From assembly GCF_000224145.3 (NCBI RefSeq), contig NC_020169.2, forward strand, positions 5,278,535 to 5,342,534: a stretch of 64,000 nucleotides of DNA, written 5' to 3'. A program made the position numbers and the translations under genes. The DNA comes from Ciona intestinalis (Eukaryota > Chordata > Ascidiacea > Phlebobranchia > Cionidae). Below, piece after piece: positions 22,101 to 32,600 of the stretch. Below the pieces are notes generated by a model. It was not told the DNA's origin. It made no database searches and saw nothing but the letters and a program-made list of their open reading frames with translations. Every line of letters begins with the position of its first letter. Within the stretch, counting starts at the first letter, position 1.

Positions 22101-25100
22101 CCCCCGAGGTCAAATAAGTTAGTGAATCTTTTTCTTTATTTTAGAAACCAATCAAACAAACCTCGGTTTCCAAGATCGTAGAAAGTTTCGACCAAGCTCA
22201 AAATCCACCTGAGAAACCACTGGTGGCGCCAAAGAGGTCAGTGAATTTGGTATAAAATGCCATAACATATATAACGTGGGGTAAAGCATACCCCTTTAGC
22301 ACATAATATCCAAATATTTTAATCGTGTTTTAAACAAACAACAACGGTATATTAGAGTTGCGAGGATATGGATTTATACCTCTTGGAATGTTCCTTGCTT
22401 GCTACCAAATGCTTTGAGACAAGATAATAGAATGAAAAGTTGTCCCATCTTCTCAGACTCACCTATACAGCATTTTTTACCTTTTCGAATACGATAGCTA
22501 AGATCAAACTAAATAAAACAACAAAGAAAATGAAATTGGCCACACTACAAGCAAACGTGGTTTAAAAAGAGACAAATGTATTTAATTTTCATCTTTATAC
22601 GTTACAGGAGGTCTAGGAAAGACGTTCATTTTACTTCTGGTTGGAAGAGAAGAGTCACCCTTGACGATTTATACAAAGCTGGTGTTGTGGACGAGACAAC
22701 GTTGGAGCAAATAGAAGCAGGTATAATGTTAGCTACTGAGAAACTAGACTACAAGTATTCTGTTACTTCTGCTACCGGAATAATGTAAATAAACTTCCCG
22801 ATGGCATACGAAACAGAAATACGCTACGTTTTTCATACCAGATCAGCTGTTGACAGTTTTTTACATTATGCCTGGTAGTATAGAAGCCAACAAAGCTTTC
22901 TTATAAACCTACAAGCGGATATGTGGTTACTCGTAAGCGGGTACGAAGTTTATGAAACACAACACTTGTGTTATAATGACTACCGTGCCCCACCATGCGG
23001 ATATAAATGATATATTCATTTCTAAACAGGGAAGATTGAAGAATCGAGTATTGAAAATTCACTAAAGTTATATCTGGTTGGTGAAGAACCGATTGCCGGC
23101 TTGATAATGTCCGATACTGGCGAAAAAATTTCCATTTACGATGCATGGAAAACCAAATCTTTAATACGAAAAGGTATGAAACCTTTATGTATTTTCATAT
23201 TTTGGCATATTTCCCCAACACATAGGAAGCTTTATGTAAGTCCAAAGCGCACAACAAATTAAGAATATGAGGGATAGCCACACACCCATGTTTTCTCAAT
23301 TACTTTTTCCTGCATATATTTGCGTGACAAAAGCCAAACAAGACATTTTTGAAAAAAAAATTAACATTCCTGGCAGCAACGGAATATACCTACTACATAT
23401 TACGCATTGACTGGATATAGTATGTAGCCATTTCTCGGCTAATTTACATAACTTAAATTTTATTTAACTCTTCGACCACGGCAACCTATCTTTTACGTTT
23501 CAAGGAAATGCGATAAGTCTGCTCGAGGCTCAAGCTGCTACAGGTAGAGTTATAGATCCTTGTACTGCACAGAGAATGTCCGTGCAAGAAGCGAGCGATA
23601 AGGGGTTGATTGACAAGCAGTTTGAAACAGTGCTATTACGGTGAGCTATATTAGAAGACATTTAGATTTTAAGTAATATTGGTTCTAAGTGATGGCTACA
23701 GTATGCTGTCGCCTATGTATAAGTGATGGTTTTCACGAAATATGAATAAATTTCACGAAATATGAAAACAATTCACCAAATACGAATAAATTTCATGAAA
23801 TACGAATAAATTTCACGTAATACGAATAAATTTCACGAAATATGAATAACAAATTTCACGAAATATGAATAACAAATTATATATGTAGGTTATAGGCTAA
23901 GATGGTTTAAGTTTTCATTCTCCTTTATTGTCCCATTTGGTAGTAATCAAGGAATATATAGAATTAAATAACCGTCTCCACGGGACTCTAAAAGAACGTT
24001 GTTAATGAAACCACGACTAGGAAATATGGGACAGTATATTCCAACGGTATCCATCTTATCCCACAATATTATATACTATATATGTCTTAGCGCTGAACGA
24101 GCTGTTTATGGATACAAAACCAAGCTAAGTACAGAAACTCTATCTTTGTTCGAAGCCATGAAACGTGGGCTAGTGGTTGAGAATCATGGTATACGACTTC
24201 TTGAAGCTCAGATCGCTACTGGAGGTATAGAATTGTCTATAAATTGCTACCGTGTATGGATTGCTACTGTAAAAGGAATGTATGTATTGGAAATGGATTG
24301 TGTTGTTTATGGATTGTATGGAGTTTCATATAGAATGCGCAAATTAGTACTGGAGGTATTAGGTCAAAATAAATACAACTAATTGTTTGTGCTTATCTGG
24401 TATAGAAGCTATTAATTTTATTCTAATTTCTGTCATTTGGCAAAACCCTAAAGAAGTCTTACCGAATGGCAGACGGGACATTATAGTAAAATTTTTGTTT
24501 TAATTTATTTGAAGATTTGAAAAACTGCTTTTCATTGTGCCTGTTAGCAGAAGTATCAGAATACTACATGTTAACTATTTCAATACAGGAATCGTGGATC
24601 CGAATGCCAACCACAGGTTACCGGTAGAGGTCGCCTATGAGCGCGGTTTATTCGACAAAAGACTGAACGATATTTTACAAGACCCGTCCGATGATACGAA
24701 AGGATTCTTTGACCCAACCACTCAAGAGAACCTGAGTTACCTGGAACTAATGAAAAGGTTTACTACTTAACTTGTCCCTTCTTACCACCGTAACTGCGAA
24801 ACCTGCTGTAATCCGATTAAAATCTACTCGCATAGTGTAAACAAATACATCAGTAAAATATCCTTTGCCTTTTCTTCACAGATGCGTCATAGACAAGGAC
24901 ACAGGACTTCGTCTCTTGCCTTTTAGGGTTAAAAAGAAAACAGATCCAAGACCGCCAAAGGTAAAAAGCCAATAAATGGAATTGCGTTGAATTTGTTTGT
25001 GTTTTAAAATTGATAACTTAAATGAATGTAACTTACTTATCCACACTTGACGGGGCAACGTTATTCGTTATGACACGGTTGGTCTGTTTTATTCACTCTT

Positions 25101-27145
25101 TGTCCTAACACCACTGAATGAAACCATACATATACACTGTATGTTCTGTATGATAGTATATTATTGTTACTCAACTATATATACATGGTTCGACGTCGTT
25201 GTTTACAAACATATATAATGACGTTTTTATCTACCATTAAAAACTGACTAAACAATTTATTCCCTGCTTATAACATGTTAAAACTTGTATAAAAATTGTT
25301 TCATGTTTAGAATATTTTCTACAGATTGTATTCCATTCCGAATCCAAGAGACCGGTTACCTTACAAGACGTTGTCGATGCCGAACTAATTGATGCGGAAA
25401 CTGCGGAGCGGTTTGATACACGGAGGATGCTGTCGTATGAAGTTAAAGATATGATCAAGCAACTAAGGGTGTATGTGGATGGGAAGCCACCAATCGCTGG
25501 GGTGTTGAATAGAAGTACAGGTAGGTAGGGTTAGTGGTTGTTGTGTTCTACAGTAGTAAGGCATGCCAAAAAAAACTGCTGGGATTTAAACCAAAGCTGG
25601 CCTATTACCTCAATAGTGTATATGCACATTCTATGCTTTATGGCTTATTACCCCACTATACTTTAGTTTTAGCACACATATTATGTTACGTAGCCAAAAA
25701 AAACATTGATCTTCAGGTGAAAAGATGAGCATACAAGAAGCCAGTAGAGCCGGACTGATTCGTAAAGGAACAGCTTTCGAATTATTAGAAGCTCAAGCCG
25801 CTTGTGGGAAGATTATCGATGTGCAGTCAGGCAAGACCGTTACCATAGAAACCGCTTTAAAAACAGGCCTGATTGACAGGTAGAATTACCATGCACTTTA
25901 ACACGAAATTATCGTTTTACTAAACCTGGCCGTATACTGTATTTGGCGTGTAAATCCACTTTTTCCGCTTGTCTGTCGAATGTGTATATCCTTAGGCTTT
26001 AAGTTTGGATTCTAAATTTTATAATTTTCTTTCAATACGTGCGAATTCGCCTTTTGTATACAGCAGTGGGGGGGGGGAGATGGGACACCTTTTCATTCTA
26101 TTTCTTATATATCTCATTTGGTAGTAAGCAAAGAACATTTTAAGAAATAGAAAAAAACGTATCTTCACGATTCCCATAGGGCATAGACCGTTGTTAATTA
26201 TTTAGATCACGATCGAGATTTGGATATTATTTAATCAAGGTGTCCCGTCCTCCCTATTCTATTATGTCAACAGTTTTAAAGAGTTTTCTTTCATTTTATA
26301 GAGAATACGAAGACGTTGTATCTAAGGCTGGACAAGCAGTTACTGGATACCGAGATCCTTTCAAACACGAAGCTTTGTCGCTTTGTGAGGCGATGGGAAG
26401 ACACCAAGTTGTTGAACGACACGGTATCAGGTACATGCACCAAGTATGAAGAATATAAAGCATGTATTAGACGGTTGGGTAAAACACAAAACTAGGATAA
26501 CTGGTTTCCACCACCAGGTTTGTTAAAAGACATTATACCAAAGCATAACAAAATATAGAGATACGTGGCATATATTTGGTTGAAAAGAAAGATAGAACAC
26601 TTTCAACACATAATATACAAATATTCTGATGGTGTTTTAAACAATTAATAACGGTTTATAGGAGTCGTTTGGATATGGTTTGATAATTCTTTGATTGTTC
26701 TTTGTTTACTACCAAGTGGGATGAGAAAATAAAATGAAAAGCTATTCCATCTCCCCCCCCCCCATTATATATCCATTAAGTTTGTAAAGTCAGCGACGCA
26801 AATTTTCTCCGTTATATAAATAGACTTCTGGAAGCTCAGTTGGCAACGGGAGGGATTATAGATCCGAAGAGCCCGGTTCGAATCAGCGCGGCAGTGGCCT
26901 TGAAGCGAGGTTTGATTGACAGGAACCTTGCCTCACAACTGGACCAGCGTGAAACCTCTAGCTATGTACACCCGCTAACGGGAGAAAATCTGAATTACTC
27001 TGTCCTTATGGAAAGGTACGAACACTATAGCTGTTATAGTATGAAAGCTCTCGAAGTTGCTAAAGCATTGTTTATCCCATATTTTGTTATATGTTTGGCG
27101 TAGGAAAATTCAAAATGAACATGATATAAAAGACAATTGTGATAA

Positions 27146-27177
<32 letters not shown>

Positions 27178-28703
27178 GTGTGTTATGTGGGGTTATGTCG
27201 TAGCACCAGATCATTACTGGGGTTAGGTTTGTACTGAAAATGAGCAGAACAAAATATTGTTATATTTTAGGACAACATGTTTCGTTGACATAAAAATATT
27301 TCTTTTGATTTCTCTATTGTGAAAACGCCCACAGTTCGTGGATACAACCAAGCTTCTGTTTTAGATGCACAACGTTCGATGATATGCTGTTGTTACCGGT
27401 GGAAACTGGAACTGTAACACCGAATGTTCTCCCGTTTGAACCGAAGCCATCAGGTCGAAAAATCCGCGAAAAAAGTCCAAGTCCGTCCAAGCCAGTGGTA
27501 AAGTTAAAATTCTTCATCCACAATATGCTATAAATAGAACAACGTTATCGCTTTAATCTAATGTTCTGTTCTGGTAGGTGTATCGGACATACAATATTAA
27601 ATAAGCAGCATGCATCTTAGCATGTTTTAGTACGGCTGTTGTTTACCGCAGATAACATCGATTGTATGCGCGTTTTTTCTCTAATAGACAATAATGAAAT
27701 TAACATCAATTAAATATCGTATGGTTATCCATTCTACTAAATAAATGATGTGTATTTTCCATTAAAGCTTATATTAAGGTCTGTCGATTTTTCTCCGTTT
27801 TTTTGTTAGTGTGTAACGTTTTTTTAATATATATATTTTTTTTAAATAAAGTAAAGTTATGTAATGTATTTTGCACTTTGTGAATCTAAGCATATATTTC
27901 TGTTCAAGGTAAAAGCAAAGCGAAAGAAAAAATCGTCTATGAGAGGGAGTCGACCATGTACGTAAAATAAGATAAAATGTATAGTACTGTGGGGGGAGAT
28001 GGGACACATTTAGCACAGAATATCCAAATATCCTGATCGTATTTTAAAAAACTGCCGAATGGGATGAGAAAATATAATGAAACGGTGTCCCATTTTCCCC
28101 CACCCTACATTATATATCTATTGTAATTACGAAGAACAAATGAATTAAAACAACCAAGAGTAGAGATTTATAACAATTAATAGAAAACTACTTGACGAAA
28201 TGTGTTATACTATGTATGCATTAAGTTTATGCTATATGATATATTACAATATCCTTAAGTATAATGTATGTATAGTAGGATGGGGGAGATGGGACACCTT
28301 TTCATTCCAATTTCTCGTCAATTTGGTAGTAAACAAAGAACATTCAAAGAATTATAAAACCGTATCCTCACGACTCCCATAGACCGTTGTTAGTTGATTA
28401 AAACATGATCAGGATATTTGTATTTTATGTGCAAAAGGTGTCTCATCTTACCCTACCTGAATACATTAATTATGTCGTGTATTACAATATCTTTTACATT
28501 CCACAGCTTCCCCAACAAGCCGTCGTGTTGTGATCGTTGACCCGAACTCTGGGAACGAGCTCACCGTGCAAGAAGCCCTCAAGTTTAAATTGATCGACGA
28601 ACAAACTGCAGCTCAACTAATGGCAGAGGAAGGTGACTTTGAGGAGGACGAAGATGGAAATGATTCCTTGCTCGTGCCTGGGACGTCTAAAGAATCAAAA
28701 TAA
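19150..28703 (+). CDS. Gene B: membrane-anchored plakin-repeat protein (19 exons, 886 aa)
   Basis: Exons: 19150-19252, 20291-20412, 20577-20776, 21075-21208, 21732-21907, 22145-22236, 22608-22720, 23030-23173, 23505-23640, 24091-24224, 24589-24757, 24882-24960, 25325-25520, 25717-25879, 26302-26430, 26824-27015, 27365-27497, 27909-27957, 28507-28703; 2661 nt, all phases agree. The start codon opens a short N-terminus with one strong membrane helix ([15 protein letters not shown]) followed by SKNKK, so the rest should be cytoplasmic. Residues 35-276 are acidic with poly-Ser (five STSSS blocks in exon 3). Residues 277-534 and 535-805 are plakin repeat domains with the same intron positions as gene A. 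The last 50 residues contain the RRVVIVDP linker module. It lacks gene A's QVDL exons. Close paralogue of A with tracts of near identity. Function inferred as for A. Confidence 0.85.
19418..19608 (+). repeat. MITE copy in gene B intron 1
   Basis: GTAGTAGGATGGGAAAAGAT left end and CTTCCCCCACCCTATACTATA right end. Confidence 0.85.
20620..20718 (+). repeat. Coding trinucleotide-type repeat (poly-Ser/Thr)
   Basis: TCATCATCGTCTACG-like 15-mers repeat about five times in frame in gene B exon 3, giving STSSS blocks. A site where length variation between individuals is likely (inference). Confidence 0.8.
20783..20940 (+). repeat. Truncated MITE with internal duplication
   Basis: Starts about five bases after the exon 3 donor of gene B. 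CATTTGGTGGTAAACAAAG occurs twice in a row, and the right end is missing. Confidence 0.75.
20944..21072 (+). repeat. Degenerate TTTATTCATTCA tetranucleotide tract
   Basis: Runs of ATTTATT, ATTCATTCATCC and similar fill the end of gene B intron 3 and serve as the poor pyrimidine tract before the CCAAG acceptor. Confidence 0.6.
22015..22125 (+). repeat. SINE tail in gene B intron 5
   Basis: CCACAAAGTTACATGTCTGA, CTTGTAAGCGGGC, ACACCCGTGTTATAAG. Confidence 0.7.
22268..22468 (-). repeat. MITE copy, diverged
   Basis: TAACGTGGGGTAAAGCATACC left end; interior intact; right end TGTCCCATCTTCTCAGACTC. Confidence 0.7.
22755..22875 (+). repeat. Third repeat family, copy in gene B intron 7
   Basis: TCTGTTACTTCTGCTACCGG, AATGTAAATAA and CATACCAGATCAGCTG resemble sequences at 7895-7985, 52165-52350 and 61630-61720. 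Confidence 0.55.
22905..23020 (+). repeat. SINE tail in gene B intron 7
   Basis: TGTGGTTACTCGTAAGCGGG, AACACTTGTGTTATAATGAC, ATATTCATTTC, ending next to the exon 8 acceptor. Confidence 0.7.
23738..23880 (+). repeat. Minisatellite, unit about 21 bp
   Basis: TTTCACGAAATATGAATAAA and close variants (AAATACGAATAAA, GAATAACAAA) recur about seven times in gene B intron 9, next to a decayed MITE. Confidence 0.8.
23888..24076 (+). repeat. Decayed MITE copy
   Basis: TTGTCCCATTTGGTAGTAATC and CCATCTTATCCCACAATATTA survive; the left end is heavily mutated. It lies just before the exon 10 acceptor. Confidence 0.65.
25714..25856 (+). other. 143 bp tract identical to 15516-15658
   Basis: Partner of the gene A conversion tract. 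It covers the acceptor CAG and most of gene B exon 14 (coding for the [15 protein letters not shown] part of plakin repeat domain 2). Confidence 0.85.
26058..26267 (+). repeat. MITE copy (family 1)
   Basis: CAGCAGTGGGGGGGGGAGATG left end and GTCCTCCCTATTCTATTAT right end. Confidence 0.8.
26572..26772 (-). repeat. MITE copy (family 1)
   Basis: Diverged left end, full interior, right end of CCATCT followed by a C run and ATTATATAT. Confidence 0.75.
27146..27184 (+). repeat. AT/GT dinucleotide microsatellite
   Basis: ATATATATATAT is followed by a GT repeat in gene B intron 16. Confidence 0.85.
27980..28118 (-). repeat. Internally deleted MITE
   Basis: TATAGTACTGTGGGGGGAGA left end; interior drops from CCTGATCGTATTTTAAAA to GAATGGGATGAGAAAA; right end CCCCCACCCTACATTATATA. 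Confidence 0.8.
28271..28462 (+). repeat. MITE copy (family 1)
   Basis: TATAGTAGGATGGGGGAGATG left end, TCTCATCTTACCCTACC right end. Confidence 0.85.
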
Positions 28704-28723
28704 CGTGTTATAAAACATTAGTT

Positions 28724-28916
28724 TATAGTAGTGTGGGGTAAAACGGGACACCTTTTGTTATATTTTCTCGTCTCATTTAATAGTAAACAAAGAACATTCA
28801 AAGAATTATAAAACCTCACGACTTCTATTAACCGTTGTTAATTGTTTAAAACACGATCAGGATATTTGGATATTATGTGGTAAAGGTTTCCCGTATTTCC
28901 CCACCCTACTATATAT
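28724..28916 (+). repeat. MITE copy (family 1)
   Basis: Twenty bases after the gene B stop: TATAGTAGTGTGGGGTAAAA to CCCCACCCTACTATATA. It may form most of the gene B 3' UTR. Confidence 0.85.
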
Positions 28917-29033
28917 ACTAAAGACTCGAAATGACATACCATCAAACATACTAACTTCCATACAGTGACATTGTCAACACTCCCAAGGTTTGCTAACAAC
29001 CGTTTAAAGCGTCATGAAACAACGGTAGTTTGT

Positions 29034-29234
29034 TATATAGTACTTTGGGGTAAGATGGATACCGTTAGCATATAATATGTCGTGTTTTCTAATCATATTT
29101 TTAACAATTAGCAACAATTTTAAGAGACGCGTGGATAAGGTTAAATATTTGCGTAAATATTGTTTGTTTACTACCAAAGGGTACGAGAAGAGAGAATGAA
29201 AACATGGGCCATCTTACCCCAACCTACTATATAA
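29034..29234 (-). repeat. MITE copy (family 1)
   Basis: TATATAGTACTTTGGGGTAAG and CTTACCCCAACCTACTATATA ends. Confidence 0.85.
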
Positions 29235-29521
29235 CATAACGACTAATTCAGATTAGGTATAATGTAACAGGTGATTTATTTTTATTTTGTTTTTATAACT
29301 GCCTCATTTTTTTATTCACACGCCCATAATTAATGTCTCTGAATGCTACAGATTTTATAAGGTTTCGTTTTCCTTTTATACTTGATCGGCAATTCGTTGC
29401 AATCAGCCTGCCAGAGCCGACGATGCGTGTCCCACGTAAACAGCGCTTTAAAAACTGCAGTTTTAGTTCTAAGTCGAGCTCTGTATACGTAATAGTAAGA
29501 AGCGCGAAGAAAGGAGCGCTC

Positions 29522-29529
29522 TGACGTCA
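29522..29529. promoter_or_regulatory. CRE palindrome upstream of gene C
   Basis: TGACGTCA, the CREB/ATF consensus, lies 85 bp before the gene C start codon. A motif match only. Confidence 0.35.
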
Positions 29530-29613
29530 TGCGTCCAAGGAATTTTCGGGGCGCGTCAGTTCTTAAGCCGATCTCGACTTTTCCAAGCATTTGCTTTGCG
29601 TAGACGTTTCAAG

Positions 29614-32600
29614 ATGTTGTTTAGAGCAATTGTATTGTTATTGTTTGTTGGTACAGCGCATGCGCAGCAGCCACTTACGTATACAGAAGCGATAGTTGTA
29701 AGCATATTTGGAACTCTGGGAGTTGTTCTACTTTGTATCGCACTTGCCTTGTTGTATTTTAAACTAATAAAAAGTAAGCAATAACATCTAAATCTGTATA
29801 AAACCAGCTTATGTTAAAATGCAATAGAATACTTCAATATATAGTAGGGTGTGGTAGATAAGACACCTTTTTGATCTATTTTCTCGTTCCATTTGTTAGT
29901 AAACAAAGAAAATTCAAAGAAAAAAACCCCCGTGTCCTCACGACTCCTATGGACCTTTGTTACTTGTTCAAAACACGATCAGGACATTTGGATATTATGT
30001 GCTACAGATGTCCCATCTCTCCCCACCCTACTATATAATATATTATAAAGCTATGTAATATGAAGATAGCATGTTTCCCGGCACACTTATCTCGTGAATT
30101 TAAAAGCCCCGTGTGTTTGCTCCACTGGTTATTAACTTGGTCTTAGAAGTTACGTTGATTGATATGTGCCTAAAACAATACGCCGTCAATCCACAAATAG
30201 CGTTTATTAAAGCGTGGGTGTCTGTAGTTCGCTATGGCCGTGTTAACAACTGTTTAATGTGATGTTTTACAACCGTGGTTTTAGAAAAGAAGAAGCGAAA
30301 TATTTCCAACTCCAATGACGTTGGACACGACAATCCTGTTCTATCAAATACTGAAGGTACCATTTGCTTTGCTATCTATTACGTATGTCGTATAGTCACG
30401 GTTGCACTTAAAACCGCGTTGAGTGTAACACATACTTATATAGCTTGAAAAAGCACTTTCGCCTAAATACACATATAGACACGACCTACTAAATTCGTAT
30501 GTTTTTTAATGCGTTTTTTTCCATTACTGCTACCTTTTTTAGGCAAAATACATGACGTAACAATTGAAAATAATGGTGTTTGGCCTTCTAATTTCAAACG
30601 TAAAATGTGAATTGTCAGGCCGTATCTCTAGTAGGATCTCTGTTAGGCCGTGATATATTATAGACTATAGACGATGGTATATTATAGAGTTGTTTGAATA
30701 TGTTCGTTTTCCTTTATATACCTTCTCACAACATCGCATTTACATTGCTACCGTACAGTTATTTTGGAATTAGACATACAACTTATACGTTGACAATGTT
30801 CTTTTAACTGTAACGCCCATATATCAATAATTTTAGACACAACAGACGCAAACGGAAAAGATCACAACGCCGAAAATGGAGAGGTACAGACGAAGCCACA
30901 AGACCAAAATGCGCAAATGGTGAATGGTTTTCATTAAAGTTTAACTAATGAAGTTTAAAACCTTGTTAACATGTTTTGGGTGTTTAGGATAACGCATTAC
31001 AAGCAAAAGAAGTCGATGTCGACGTTAAGACGCCCACTGATGATAATGTAAGCATTTTAAACTCACTTGAACCTATACTTAACATGAGATACCAAGCTCA
31101 TATAAAATCACAAAGCGTTCCCACTAAAAGTCATAGGGCGTATCGGGTCTAACACAGACCATGTTGTATTACAATAGGACGTCTTCACTGTGCTGATGGA
31201 CGAGAAAGAGTCGCCAACCAACGGGTTTGATTTAATGCCAGGAGAGAATGGAAACGTGCAAGTGGCGAATATACGTAGGAATGGCCCAGCACACGATAAA
31301 CTGAAAGAAGGTATAAGAATATGAGATTTTCAAACACCCACAAAGTTACATACGTGGTAACCTGTAAGCGCAGGCACGAGGTGTATGAAACAGAACACTT
31401 GTATATGATTATTTGAATGTTCTTTGTTTACTACCAAATAGGACGAGAAAACGGAATAAAAAATGTCCCATCTTTCCTCACCCCATTATATATAGTTTCC
31501 CACCAACGTAACGGGCATACCCCTATAGCATATTTACAAATTAAACCAAGTCTGTCTACAATTTTAACTTAGGTATTACTAACATTTCGTATGATATTCC
31601 AGGTGATGTCATTGAAAGTGTGACCGTGTTTTTCGACGACATCACATACCAAGATGCTCTTACATTACTCAGTAACTCCGCACCTTATAAAGTGGCGATT
31701 ACTGCAAGCCATAATCAAAGAAAGGTATGCTGTATGATTCATACACCCACATATAACAGGTCAACTATTTTTGTTACATAGGAACCGGAGACAATGACGG
31801 TAACGGATGAATTTCAAGGTTGGAATTTACTTAATCAAAAAAATAATAACTTTATTTGTTTCTTCGATTACGGTAGCGAAATATGAATATTAATTCATTT
31901 TTATAGAATCTGCTGCAGACGCCATGCTACACGCTGCACCAGAAAACAGGTAACTATAGCCTACATGATATATAGTAGGGTGGGAAAAAAGAGACACCTT
32001 TTTTTTCTCGTCCCATTTATATACAATGTATTATACATCTGTTATAGTATACAAATAGCGGGTGCAGACTTGCGCGCTTTTTTCCAATTACTTGGTATTC
32101 TGCCTTAATTAGGTATTTTCAACCCACTGTGAGTTGCTTTTTATAACTCTTAACATGCTTAACCGATTATTAGCGTGGCATAGTCACCATCTTTTTGCTA
32201 TTACCTTCAATCTCTTCGCTATGCTAAATAACGTGATCTTTGGTATTCAATACACATATAAATAAAAATTATAAATATGTTATAGTATAATCACAGTTCT
32301 ATATAAGCCAACAAAAACCGACGTCTTGTATCTCCCAAGGTCGCCTGAAGACGTGGTAATCCCAAGCAACGATGAGGTTCCAATCTCATATGAGGAACTA
32401 CAGACGAAATCTCCCCCTCCTAATATTGGAACTGTTGTTTTGCTTAAAGATGATGAAACAAAGAAGTCGAAACTTTCGCATCCCTCTATAGACGACGACA
32501 GCAAAAGTACGAGCTCATCGTCCAGTTATTCTTCTGCGAATGATAAAAATGAGCATATTTACTCCAAAGTAAGCAGAAGGGCGTCAACAAGCAGCAGCAG

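Larger units (their letters stand above)
28704..29521. other. Intergenic region between genes B and C
   Basis: Mostly two MITE copies (28724-28916 and 29034-29234) and AT-rich filler. No coding exon seen. Confidence 0.55.
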
